Assembly: GCA_049840815.1 (NCBI GenBank)
Contig: JASGJI010000002.1
Location: 1 to 64,000 of the forward strand
Direction: 5' to 3'
DNA length: 64,000 bases
Origin: JASGDN01 sp049840815
GTDB taxonomy: Bacteria > Chloroflexota > Chloroflexia > Thermomicrobiales > UBA6265
Part shown: positions 16,148-24,189 of the stretch, one piece after another
How the letters are laid out: every line of letters starts with the position of its first letter
Numbering within the stretch: the stretch's first letter is position 1
Notes under the pieces: generated by a model
Database searches by the model: none
Seen by the model: only the letters and a program-made list of their open reading frames with translations
What the model was told of the DNA's origin: nothing
Made by a program: the position numbers and the translations under genes

Positions 16148-17275
16148 ATGATCGTTGTCAACTACTACGAAGTGCTCGACGTTGATCCTAAAGCCGACAG
16201 CGAGACGATCAAGACTGCCATTCGCAAGCAAAGACGTGAATGGCGCAACCGGACAGCACATCCCAAAGCTGAGACTCGTGCGCTTGCCGAGCGGATGACC
16301 CAACACATCTCCGACGCCGAGGGAGTTCTCCTCGACGCAGCCAACCGATCCAACTACGATCACCAGTTGGCTGCTCAAATCGAATCGCGATCCGCAGATC
16401 TTGTCGAATCGTCCAGTCGAGACTGGGTCGCAGTCATCCGTGAGTACCTTGCCAACGGGAATCCTACTTCAGCAAACTATGCCGCACGTAGAGCAACAAG
16501 CGAGCAACCGAATCTAGCCGAAGCATGGTATCTCCAGGGAGTATCATCAGACTTGCTGGGGAACCTCGCAGATGCGGAATTCGAGTACGGGGAGGCGATT
16601 CGTCTTGATCCCAACAATGCAGCCTATCATGCGGAATTGGCCGACCTGTATACCGGAGCTGGGCACTTTGGTCGGGCACAACAGAGCTATCAACGTGCAA
16701 ATGACCTGGAACCCGATAACCTCTACTATCGCGTCGGCGTTGCCGCAATGCAGACTGCGCAGGGCCGCTGCGACTTGGCGTTGCCGATACTTGAACAGGC
16801 CGTTGAGCAAAGCCCTGAAACTGAGTACTTCAGGCACAACCTTGCTGTCGCGCTTACTGATGATATCGTCACAAAGTGCTCTCGATTCGGCGATGGGTCG
16901 AGCGCTATCCTCAACGGCGCTCAACTCCAATTCACCCAGAAGACCTTGTCACGTCTGCATGGTCTCAAGGTGAGTGACCCCGACCTGAATCACCACATTG
17001 CCGAGATTTCACGGTTGGCTGCAGACGCCGAACGTGTTCAATGGGAGCATCCGGACAATGTCGCGGCGTACGTAATTGGATTTCTTGTGTCACTTGGCGC
17101 ACTCTTCGCAATCGGGGTCGCACCATGGATAGGGATTGTCGGATTGGTGGGAGTCATCGCTATCCCCTTTATCTATGTGAAGTTATTCCGTGGCCCAGGC
17201 TACGTCCACAGCGCTCGCAATGCTACCGACTTCGTCCGAAAGACGGGTCTTCAACCACTTGCGGGACAGCCATGA
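16148..17275 (+). CDS. J-like/TPR membrane protein with HPK in place of HPD, 375 aa
   Basis: ATG at 16148 with GAGGGG upstream; a GTG at 16139 is less likely. Residues 1-68 follow a J-domain plan (YYEVLDVDPKAD, helix II with basic residues, then HISDAEGVLLDAANRSNYD), but the catalytic HPD tripeptide reads HPK. TPR-like repeats cover about residues 95-260 (AWYLQGVSSDLLGNLADAEF, AAYHAELADLYTGAGHFGRA). Two hydrophobic segments at about 305-350 anchor the C-terminus in the membrane. It probably recruits the neighbouring Hsp70 to the membrane. Losing HPD normally abolishes stimulation of Hsp70 ATPase, so it may act as a scaffold only or pair with an unusual Hsp70. Confidence 0.8.
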   Translation: MIVVNYYEVLDVDPKADSETIKTAIRKQRREWRNRTAHPKAETRALAERMTQHISDAEGVLLDAANRSNYDHQLAAQIESRSADLVESSSRDWVAVIREYLANGNPTSANYAARRATSEQPNLAEAWYLQGVSSDLLGNLADAEFEYGEAIRLDPNNAAYHAELADLYTGAGHFGRAQQSYQRANDLEPDNLYYRVGVAAMQTAQGRCDLALPILEQAVEQSPETEYFRHNLAVALTDDIVTKCSRFGDGSSAILNGAQLQFTQKTLSRLHGLKVSDPDLNHHIAEISRLAADAERVQWEHPDNVAAYVIGFLVSLGALFAIGVAPWIGIVGLVGVIAIPFIYVKLFRGPGYVHSARNATDFVRKTGLQPLAGQP

Positions 17276-17784
17276 ACGACTACGTCGAGCCGTCCACACT
17301 GGAGGACATCCGGCGGGAAATCGCCGATCTCACTGATCTATTTCGGCGCCGTCTCCTGGATGACAAGGCAAAGAATGCTCTGTACGAAACCCTTCAGGAG
17401 CAAGTGAAGGCATCGCAGGATCTTCTCCGCTACCGGGCGTTCGAGTCGCTCTTTCGCGAGGCATTGTTTGCAGTCGATCGACTCCAAACTGAACCATGCA
17501 CCCAGCAACTTGTCAAGTCAGCTGTCGACGAGTTGCTGGAGGTGTTCGCTCGACGCACCTTGCATCCAGTCGCCGACGGAGGCACGTTCGATCCACGAGT
17601 GCACGAGGCCGTCGAGACAATTGAGGCAAACGAACACCTGCCTGCAGGGTCGATCACCATGGTGCATCGGGCTGGTTATACCTTGGATGGGCGCCTCCTT
17701 CGACCTGCACAGGTCACGGTAGCCGTGCCTGGAACCACAACGACAATGACTGAAACGCAGGTCGTCGATGCCAAACCAACTTGA
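17272..17784 (+). CDS. GrpE-like nucleotide-exchange factor, 170 aa
   Basis: The ATG at 17272 overlaps the stop of the J-like gene (ATGA). The N-terminal half is a long charged helix (EDIRREIADLTDLFRRRLLDDKAKNALY...). The C-terminal half carries the GrpE beta-domain signature: FDPRVHEAVETIEANEHLPAGSI, then HRAGYTLDGRLLRPAQVTVA. GrpE proteins open the Hsp70 nucleotide cleft. The long coiled coil is somewhat shorter than in DnaK-partner GrpE. With the Hsp70 and J-like proteins it completes a three-part chaperone set. It overlaps the FtsK-like gene by 17 bases. Confidence 0.85.
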   Translation: MNDYVEPSTLEDIRREIADLTDLFRRRLLDDKAKNALYETLQEQVKASQDLLRYRAFESLFREALFAVDRLQTEPCTQQLVKSAVDELLEVFARRTLHPVADGGTFDPRVHEAVETIEANEHLPAGSITMVHRAGYTLDGRLLRPAQVTVAVPGTTTTMTETQVVDAKPT

Positions 17785-20515
17785 GCTCGCGGCGGAGCAG
17801 TTGAAAAGGGCTCACGCCAATGCGCTCGGCTCGCTTGATGCTGCCATCGAGGAGCTAGCATCCGGTGGCCAACATGCTGAGCAGGCGGCGAAGGCGGCCC
17901 TTGAGCGTCACGTCGCGATTGCTCGCAACAAGTCGGCTCAACAAGTGATACAGCACGGCTCTTTTGTGCGTGACCTCGGGATAGAACTTGTCGGCAATCC
18001 CGGTGGTCCACTCGCAGCCGCCGACTTCGTTGCAATCGGCAATCTCTCTTTGCCCGGCGAGAATAGTGGCGTCAATGCCGATGTCAGTGCTCCCTGCGTC
18101 CTGCCCCTATTGGGGCGAGGGAACATCGTAGTGGACGTATCAGAAGACGCGGGACAGGGGCTAATTCGTCACATCATTCGAGAGGCATATGCGGGAACAG
18201 CACCCGGCCAGCTGAGCGTTATCGGATACGATCCGCTCCTGTCGGGGCTCTTCGCTCCGTTCGCAAGCATCAAGACTGCTTCCAACTCAGCACTCAACGT
18301 GTTGAACCGGCCAGCGGAGTTCACACAGACTATGGACCGGCTCCTCAACGACGTTCAGCGAGTCAACGACCTTCTGCAAGGCACGAGTGACGACCTGCTC
18401 GCCTACCATAGGATCACAGGGCACGCCATTGAGCTCCTCCAATTGGTCGTCTTGGTGGATGCACCAGAAGGAATCGACGAGCAGACCTGTCACCAAATGC
18501 TCTCACTCATGAAGGTTGGCCCTTCGGCTGGCATCTCTTTCGTCATGCTTACCCACTCGAAAGGTCGCGGTCCAGATTGGTGGAACCAATCCGACGTGGA
18601 ACGCATGGCTCACGTCGTTACGGGGAAGTCGCGAAACGTGAAATGGAAAGCCCACCCACAATTCTCACTCGCCCTCGCTCGACCAGACGTCAGTGACATC
18701 GTTACATTCTCCGATAGGCTCGCGTCAGATATCTTGTCCGCATCCGTGCCTAGTATTCCGTTCGAGCGTATACAAGATGTCGAGAATCGCTGGATAGATT
18801 CATCAGCAAACGGGATTACCTTCGCGATCGGTACCGCAGGCTCCCGAACGATCGAACTGACTCTCGGCGACGAACAGCAACAACGTCACAATGCCCTCGT
18901 CACAGGTGCAGTTGGCCAAGGAAAGTCAAACCTCCTCAAGGTCATCGTCCATAGCATATGCCAACGCTACGCTCCGTCGGAAGTCGACCTCTATATGCTC
19001 GATTTCAAGTCTGGCGTGACCCTCTTCCCCTTCGCATCCACGCCCGAATCCACGGACTATCTTCCCCATGCTCGCGTCTTGGGCCTTGAGAGTGACCGTT
19101 ACTTTGGCGTCGCTGTTCTACGACATCTCGACGCCGAGTTAGATCGCCGGTACAAGCTCATCCGACCCCATGGTGAGGACATCTCCAAGTACCGTACCGC
19201 GTTTCCCGATGCCCATATGCCACGCATCGTTCTCATCATCGATGAGTTTCAGATGTTGTTCGACCCAGCGGACGGAAATGCAGAAGAAGCGGCTCGCCTT
19301 CTCGAAGGACTGGCACGACGCGGTCGATCATGCGGCGTCCACATCATTCTGGCGTCCCAGACTATCTCCGGCATCGCCGCACTCATGACCCGCGAAAACG
19401 GCATCTTCGCTCAGTTTCCCATTCGGATCGCCCTGAAAAACTCTATCGGTGAATCCTATGCGAGTCTTGCCCAAGGGAACGATGCCGCAGCGCGATTGCG
19501 CGCCCGCGGTGAAGCGATTGTCAACCTCGATTATGGAACTCAAGCGGCAAACAAAGCGGCAACCATCGCTGTAGCCGACGATACCGCTCTCGCACGACTG
19601 CGACACTCGTGGTGGAAATCCTCCAAGCAAACGACGAAGGCCCCCTTGGTCTTCGACGGAGCACGGCTCGTTCGCGTTGGCGAAGCCGTAACGGCCATCA
19701 AGGACTTGCGACACCGCATCCTCTCGGAAGGCGTGGCACCGGCTGCGATCGTTGGGTATCCCATCGACGTCTCGGAAACCCCACTGGGAATCACGCTCTC
19801 CCACGACCCGGGTCGAAACATTGCGATCCTCGGTGCAGGAGAAAAGAGTGGAATCGTTGAGGCAGGCGAGGAGTCATCCAACAATGCCATCGGAATCCTG
19901 CAATCGGCAAGCATTGGTCTCGCCCTGCAGCATCCTGCTGGCGACGCCGAGTTTGTCTGCCTCGATCTTCTTGACCCTGTGTCGGCTCGACGCAACAACC
20001 ACGCGGGGTGGTTGAGTCTGATGGAGCGACTAGGATATCCCGTCCAAGTGATTGGCAAGAGCGATCTGGGCACGTTTCTCCACGCAACTGCCGAACGCCT
20101 CGGAGATCGCGCCTCAGAGGCAGCTTTGTACATTCTCGCCTTCGGACTGGACCGCGCGGCCAATCTCGAAACCCCCGACATCTTCGCGCATCGTCCCATC
20201 GAGGATCTTCAAACGATTCTTCGGGATGGGCCATCGCAGGGTGTTCACCTGCTCGGCTGGTGGTCGAATGTCGCGACATTCAAGTCACACATCGGATTCG
20301 GCGGCGAGGGCTTTTTTGAGAGCCTGATCATGTTGCGCGTTGACCAGGGATCTGTGCAGGACTTCCTGGGACCGTTCGTCACGTGGTCGGTGCGGGAGAA
20401 TCGGGGACTCGTCTCGGACCGTACCCAACTTGCTGAACCCACGACCGTCGTCCCGTTCTCCCCGTTGAACGCGCGGGACCGCACGATCCTGCTGAGCCAG
20501 GACTGGGAGACGTGA
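17768..20515 (+). CDS. FtsK/SpoIIIE (EccC-like) ATPase with flanking degenerate ATPase domains, 915 aa
   Basis: The ATG at 17768 lies inside the end of the GrpE-like gene. Three ATPase-like units can be read: an N-terminal one (about residues 110-330, PLLGRGNIVVD...IGYDP) without a usable P-loop; a central active one with Walker A GAVGQGKS (about 379-386), DFKSGVTLFPFA and Walker B IVLIIDEFQ (about 485-493) plus HIILASQT; and a C-terminal one (about 680-860) whose P-loop is degenerate (GAGEKSG). This tandem plan resembles EccC of type VII secretion, whose degenerate domains bind WXG100 substrates. Unlike EccC it has no membrane segment, so the membrane proteins before and after it may tether it. 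Likely the export motor. Confidence 0.88.
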   Translation: MPNQLELAAEQLKRAHANALGSLDAAIEELASGGQHAEQAAKAALERHVAIARNKSAQQVIQHGSFVRDLGIELVGNPGGPLAAADFVAIGNLSLPGENSGVNADVSAPCVLPLLGRGNIVVDVSEDAGQGLIRHIIREAYAGTAPGQLSVIGYDPLLSGLFAPFASIKTASNSALNVLNRPAEFTQTMDRLLNDVQRVNDLLQGTSDDLLAYHRITGHAIELLQLVVLVDAPEGIDEQTCHQMLSLMKVGPSAGISFVMLTHSKGRGPDWWNQSDVERMAHVVTGKSRNVKWKAHPQFSLALARPDVSDIVTFSDRLASDILSASVPSIPFERIQDVENRWIDSSANGITFAIGTAGSRTIELTLGDEQQQRHNALVTGAVGQGKSNLLKVIVHSICQRYAPSEVDLYMLDFKSGVTLFPFASTPESTDYLPHARVLGLESDRYFGVAVLRHLDAELDRRYKLIRPHGEDISKYRTAFPDAHMPRIVLIIDEFQMLFDPADGNAEEAARLLEGLARRGRSCGVHIILASQTISGIAALMTRENGIFAQFPIRIALKNSIGESYASLAQGNDAAARLRARGEAIVNLDYGTQAANKAATIAVADDTALARLRHSWWKSSKQTTKAPLVFDGARLVRVGEAVTAIKDLRHRILSEGVAPAAIVGYPIDVSETPLGITLSHDPGRNIAILGAGEKSGIVEAGEESSNNAIGILQSASIGLALQHPAGDAEFVCLDLLDPVSARRNNHAGWLSLMERLGYPVQVIGKSDLGTFLHATAERLGDRASEAALYILAFGLDRAANLETPDIFAHRPIEDLQTILRDGPSQGVHLLGWWSNVATFKSHIGFGGEGFFESLIMLRVDQGSVQDFLGPFVTWSVRENRGLVSDRTQLAEPTTVVPFSPLNARDRTILLSQDWET

Positions 20516-20516
20516 C

Positions 20517-21125
20517 ATGACGACCACTTCGGAGTTGAATCGGGCAGATCTCTTCGTGAGGTACGAATCCGCACTTGCGAGTCTTTCACATGTCCCGGGC
20601 CAACTGGAGAACGATCTGACCGAGGCGCAGGCGGCGTTCGACGTGGCGATTTCGAATGCCGCGGCCTCCGTCGTCGAGGACGAACAACGCCTTAACCGAC
20701 TCCGTCAGACCATCACGACACGTTTCAACGCCAGCGCGCAATCGCTCCGGGATGCCAATGTCCTCGTTCCTCTCTCAGTTCGAGCCTCAGGCGGACGAAA
20801 AGGCGACCCCAGCTCGTTGACGGAAGCCATCAATACGCAGCACAACGCGGAGAAGGCAGTTGCGAACGAACTTCAAGCCGCTGCCAGTGCCGCCAAGCGC
20901 CAGGCAGCCAACAACACGTCCCAAATTGCTGCTAGCCAGAATGCGGCAGAAGCCCTCAGAAAACGGCAGGAAAGGATCCGTCACGCACGAGACACCGCCC
21001 CCACCGGAGATGAGCGCGAACGCGTCCGCAGTGGATGGTCTCTGAAACAGCACCGCCAGCTGATCGTCGTCGGCTCCACCGGGTTCCTGATCATCATCGT
21101 CATTCTGGCTACCCAGCTGTTCTGA
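20517..21125 (+). CDS. Helical protein with a C-terminal membrane anchor, 202 aa
   Basis: The ATG is one base after the ATPase stop. The protein is almost wholly helical: an N-terminal coiled-coil region (residues about 15-75), a middle Ala/Gln/Asn-rich helix (about 105-150), a charged stretch and a single C-terminal membrane span (LIVVGSTGFLIIIVILATQLF). The topology is that of a tail-anchored protein with a large cytoplasmic helical part. No family is recognised. By position it may anchor the soluble FtsK-type ATPase or form part of the membrane channel. Confidence 0.75.
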   Translation: MTTTSELNRADLFVRYESALASLSHVPGQLENDLTEAQAAFDVAISNAAASVVEDEQRLNRLRQTITTRFNASAQSLRDANVLVPLSVRASGGRKGDPSSLTEAINTQHNAEKAVANELQAAASAAKRQAANNTSQIAASQNAAEALRKRQERIRHARDTAPTGDERERVRSGWSLKQHRQLIVVGSTGFLIIIVILATQLF

Positions 21126-21163
21126 GCGTCGCCACAGGCGATGCCCCAAGAAAGAGGACTCCG

Positions 21164-21424
21164 ATGTCTCAACTATCACAGGTGAAGCAACAACTTACCG
21201 CCATCAGCAGCGATGCCAAGACGACAGCGGCGGGACTTCAAGGTTTCAAGAGCAAATTCTCGCAGGCAATCAATCAGGTCCAAGCGACCGTCGGCGGAAG
21301 TGCTCAGGGGGTTGACAAGGACATGATTCAAACACTCCAAGCTGCTGAGAAGCAGGTCGATGCCGCGATCGCTGCACTCCAGCAAGCCTCCCAAGCCGCA
21401 ACCAAGTTTGCCGCATCACTATGA
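21164..21424 (+). CDS. WXG100-like small helical protein, 86 aa
   Basis: ATG at 21164 behind AAAGAGGA. At 86 aa the product has the size and plan of ESAT-6/WXG100 proteins: helix one (QLSQVKQQLTAISSDAKTTA), a turn region (GLQGFKSKFSQAINQ) and helix two (MIQTLQAAEKQVDAAIAALQQASQ) ending in AATKFAASL. The Trp of the WXG motif is absent, so assignment rests on length, helical pattern and context between an EccC-like ATPase and a toxin. Expected role: secreted partner or targeting factor for the toxin. Confidence 0.65.
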   Translation: MSQLSQVKQQLTAISSDAKTTAAGLQGFKSKFSQAINQVQATVGGSAQGVDKDMIQTLQAAEKQVDAAIAALQQASQAATKFAASL

Positions 21425-21620
21425 CGCGGGAATGATCCGAGTAAACTCTGTCTCGCTCTCCACCAGGGATTCACTCGTGACACATCGGTTCCATACAGAG
21501 CAGGCGAAAAGAAGCCAATGGCCGTGGAGTCGCAACCACGAATCCAGTTGGATCGCAAGATGAGTTCTTCGCGAGCGATGGCCTTCCCATTGTCAGACTA
21601 TCAGGTTCGGTGGTCCCACG

Positions 21621-22535
21621 ATGAGCGCGCTTGAGGACCTCTGCCGCACGCTTGAGGCGGTGAATCGCGACGCCGAAACCCTTGCCGCAGAACTCACTCA
21701 GCGGGCCCGTACCCTGGCACAATCGGCAAGCGTGACGGCGACCTTGGGTGCAGGCTCGAACCGACCCGAAACCGCACACACCGCACAAGCCCTTCAGTCA
21801 GCATCACAAGCAGTCCAACAGGCTGCCCTGCTCCTGCATCAGGTGTCCGTGGAAGGCCGGGGCTTCGTTTCTCGCCACGCTGGCGCCAATACATCCCAAA
21901 GCAATGGCAACGCCACCGTTGTCATGGACATGGAAAGGTTCAAGATCGCTGATGCCCTCCATGGGGCAGAAGACCCGCGAGCATTCAGGCTCAAGCACCC
22001 CAAAGACTATATCGAGCCAATGAGCCGTGCTCACAGCGTCGAGCCGTTTCGCGATCCCCATAAGTTCGTCGATCGAATCAACCCAGACTTCGAAACAGCC
22101 GAGTCTTATGAAGTGAACTGTGCCGACTGTGCGCGATGCTGCGAGGCCACTTGGCGCGGACACGAACAGCAGGCGGCAGGCCGGGCATACCAGATCAGCC
22201 GCTCCGGAGGGTTGGAAGCGCATGGCGAATCTTCCGAAACGACAGAAGATTGGGCTCATGAGATGTTCATGCCAATAGACGCCACGAGTCTCCGATCCGC
22301 ACTCGAACAATATGGCCACGGCTCGAGCGCACTCGTTCATTCTAGTTGGGAAGGATACGACCCACAAGGTCACGCTTATAATGTTGTAAACTTCAACAAC
22401 GAAATCCTGACGATCGATTCCCAAAGGAGTGAGGTCCATAAATACGCTGAAAACATTTATCCTGGAATGGAACGTCTTCCAGGCGTGGATCACAGAGCGA
22501 TGGTATGGGACGCCAAGGGAAGAAGGGTATTGTGA
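21621..22535 (+). CDS. Polymorphic toxin: helical export domain plus papain-fold deamidase-type domain, 304 aa
   Basis: Residues 1-95 form an Ala/Gln/Leu-rich helical domain resembling the preceding WXG100-like protein (ALQSASQAVQQAALLLHQV...GRGFVSRHAG). A low-complexity linker follows. The C-terminal part (about 145-304) has the plan of papain-fold toxins annotated as glutamine deamidases (Tox-PL type): INPDF...NCADCARC with the candidate nucleophile Cys, then GHAYNVVNFNNEILTIDSQ with candidate His and Asp. Such toxins deamidate or cleave target proteins. The ribosome site is weak. The immunity gene follows 70 bases downstream. The 196-base gap upstream holds no gene I can support. Confidence 0.8.
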   Translation: MSALEDLCRTLEAVNRDAETLAAELTQRARTLAQSASVTATLGAGSNRPETAHTAQALQSASQAVQQAALLLHQVSVEGRGFVSRHAGANTSQSNGNATVVMDMERFKIADALHGAEDPRAFRLKHPKDYIEPMSRAHSVEPFRDPHKFVDRINPDFETAESYEVNCADCARCCEATWRGHEQQAAGRAYQISRSGGLEAHGESSETTEDWAHEMFMPIDATSLRSALEQYGHGSSALVHSSWEGYDPQGHAYNVVNFNNEILTIDSQRSEVHKYAENIYPGMERLPGVDHRAMVWDAKGRRVL

Positions 22536-22547
22536 CCAAATTCTCGA

Positions 22548-22575
22548 TTGCAATACCTGAAAACTTGTCTATAAT
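22548..22575 (+). promoter_or_regulatory. Dedicated promoter of the immunity gene
   Basis: TTGCAA (22548-22553), a 16-base spacer and TATAAT (22570-22575), the best consensus promoter in the operon. A strong AAGGAGG ribosome site (22594-22600) precedes the GTG at 22606. It allows immunity to be made without transcription of the toxin operon. Confidence 0.75.
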
Positions 22576-22605
22576 TCAGATATACAACAGTACAAGGAGG
22601 TTTCC

Positions 22606-22854
22606 GTGATCAAAAGCAATGGGTTGACCGAAGAACAAGCACGCAAGGTTCTAGCAGATGAACATCGCCAGGCCGCCAATCCCAATGTCTTCTCAGCCAG
22701 ACGAGAGGAAGGTGGGTGGGTGTTCGCCTGGTCGGATCGAACCACGCCAGTCCCAATGGGTGTGGGGTCGGTAGTCGTCACTGACTCTGGTCAAACTGGC
22801 AGGCTCAAAATCGGCGAGACCGCTGAAGAGGCCCTGAAACGACTGTCGGATTGA
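22606..22854 (+). CDS. Imm35-like immunity protein, 82 aa
   Basis: GTG start with a perfect AAGGAGG five bases upstream. The product has an N-terminal helix (LTEEQARKVLADEHRQAA), a central strand GGWVFAWSDR, then GVGSVVVTDSGQTGRLKIGETAEEALKRL. This matches the plan of the Imm35/YrhB-type immunity family, in which a GWVF-type strand is followed by a V-x-x-x-x-G-x-x turn. Immunity proteins bind and block the cognate toxin in the cytoplasm. Position directly after the toxin and its own promoter support the assignment. Confidence 0.75.
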   Translation: MIKSNGLTEEQARKVLADEHRQAANPNVFSARREEGGWVFAWSDRTTPVPMGVGSVVVTDSGQTGRLKIGETAEEALKRLSD

Positions 22855-22916
22855 CCTGATAGAAAACGAGAGCGGTGTGCCGAACATAGCCATTGAACGG
22901 TAAGGAACCGACGCCT

Positions 22917-23012
22917 CAGCGCGTACCGTTGCGTTCGTGAATAAGCGCGACCTCGGCGCGGACGTCACCCTGAGCCTCACCGATCACCACGGTGGAAGTA
23001 GTCAAATGGGGA
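22917..23012 (+). pseudogene. Remnant of the 3' end of a paralogue of the 274-aa gene
   Basis: About 96 bases align with the last about 100 bases of the gene at 8992-9816: GCG-ACCGTTGCGTTCGT, then GCG.(C/T)CTCGG, then CAC.GTGGA.GT.GTCAAA. No open frame remains. As a direct repeat of the intact gene's end it brackets the 9.8-22.9 kb segment, which includes the regulator and the toxin-export operon. Confidence 0.65.
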
Positions 23013-23094
23013 GACCAGCGTCCGCGAAGTACTCGAACTCCAACGCCGAAGAACGCCCTGCATTCCGGCGTCTTCGTGCGATTGATCTCAGACG

Positions 23095-23520
23095 CTAATA
23101 GCGTGGTGGAGACTCTCTAGTATAGACCGTGCGGATTCGCCCCTTGCCGTTCGCGTAGTTGCTCCCCCACAAGTACGCATCGTCCCGCAGGTTGAAGGTT
23201 TCTGCTGGGTCACCTCGCGTTGCCGCCGAACCATCCGAGCCGGCGGTGCGACGCAGGAGGATCGTGTCTGCCACCACGGGGCCGTTCACCTTCAGGAAGA
23301 CATTGCAGATGTTCGCGGTGAGCCGGTCATCGTCTGGAGCAACCCTGTCGGTGCAGGTGTTGTGGGTGCCCGTCTTGTCGCTCGTGGTCGCGAGCAGCAG
23401 GCATCCACCTGTTTCACAGTGCCCTGGAAGCGAATCTCCGGTGCCCGGATCACCAATTGGTGAAGATCTTTGATACTCGTGTACGGACCATCATCGTAGG
23501 TGACGTCCCCTGTGATCGTG
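23095..23520 (-). pseudogene. 3' remnant of a surface-protein gene, frameshifted
   Basis: Two frames join into one coherent C-terminus: ITGDVTYDDGPYTSIKDL... to TVKQVDA, then (shift of one base near 23395) LLATTSDKTGTHNTCTD..., VNGPVVADTILLRRTAGSDG, PAETFNLRDDAYLWGS, ending TVYTRESPPRY. From memory this tail resembles a conserved C-terminus of large surface proteins that often end ELPPRF; I cannot confirm the family here. No start codon or 5' part is present. Beyond about 23520 the strand reads as the antisense of another gene fragment. Confidence 0.6.
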
Positions 23521-23971
23521 ACGGCACCGGTGGAGACGCCTTCGCCAGCCGCCTCGGCCTCGCCGACTGCGGTGCCGGGCTCTCCGACACCAACGGCCAC
23601 GACCGATCCAGGGACAGCCACCGCAACAGTGATCGGTCCAACAGCAACCGTCACGGTCACCACCGTTCCCACCGGTTCCCCCGACGGCGACGGCGTCGCC
23701 AAACACGCCCATGCCAACCGAGCCAGCGACGATGGAGCCCACGGATGTCTCACCCGAGATGCCCGTGGTGAACCCCACCAGCCCGGCAACGGAGCATCAG
23801 GGCGCACCGGCGGATGTCCCGTCGGCAATCGATCCCGTGACCGGTCTTCCGGTTGCAGGCTCCGGGCCACGCGAAACGCATCCCGAGAACATGGCGGTCA
23901 TCAGCGTCCTGCTGGTCACCGCGGTTGCCCTCGGGTACAGCGCCATGCGTGCCCGACGTCGTGGCATCTAG
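23500..23971 (+). pseudogene. 3' remnant of a wall-anchored protein gene, frameshifted
   Basis: A Thr/Pro-rich stalk (VETPSPAASASPTAVPG..., TATATVIGPTATVTV) shifts frame in the CCCCC run near 23679 and continues PTATASPNTPMPTEPATMEP, ending with a sorting-signal-like tail: LPVAG motif, hydrophobic segment MAVISVLLVTAVALGYSAM and RARRRGI. It has no signal peptide or start; a stop lies immediately upstream at 23497. A good terminator follows at 23981. It abuts the minus-strand remnant head to head. Confidence 0.6.
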
Positions 23972-23980
23972 GCGGATAGA

Positions 23981-24006
23981 TGAAGGGCGGTAAAAACCGC
24001 CCTTCA
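23981..24006 (+). terminator. Terminator after the wall-anchored remnant
   Basis: Arms TGAAGGGCGGT/ACCGCCCTTCA with loop AAAA followed by TTTCCC, ten bases after the stop of the anchored-protein remnant. It supports that remnant having been a real plus-strand gene. Confidence 0.75.
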
Positions 24007-24152
24007 TTTCCCACCCTTTTCAACGCTGCGGTATTCGCTTCCATACCTGTTGGGTATGCTGATGAGTCCACAAGGACGAAAAGCGAATCAAGGCAATCGA
24101 TGTTGTATCGATTATTCCCATATGTTCCGTGAGAGTATCACAGAGAATATCT

Positions 24153-24180
24153 TTCATTAATCCATCAAATACCCTACAAT
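24153..24180 (+). promoter_or_regulatory. Possible promoter of the RelA/SpoT-like gene
   Basis: TTCATT (24153-24158), 16-base spacer, TACAAT (24175-24180) in an AT-rich stretch; the ATG is ten bases further on and no ribosome site is visible. Confidence 0.4.
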
Positions 24181-24189
24181 CAGTCGCAG

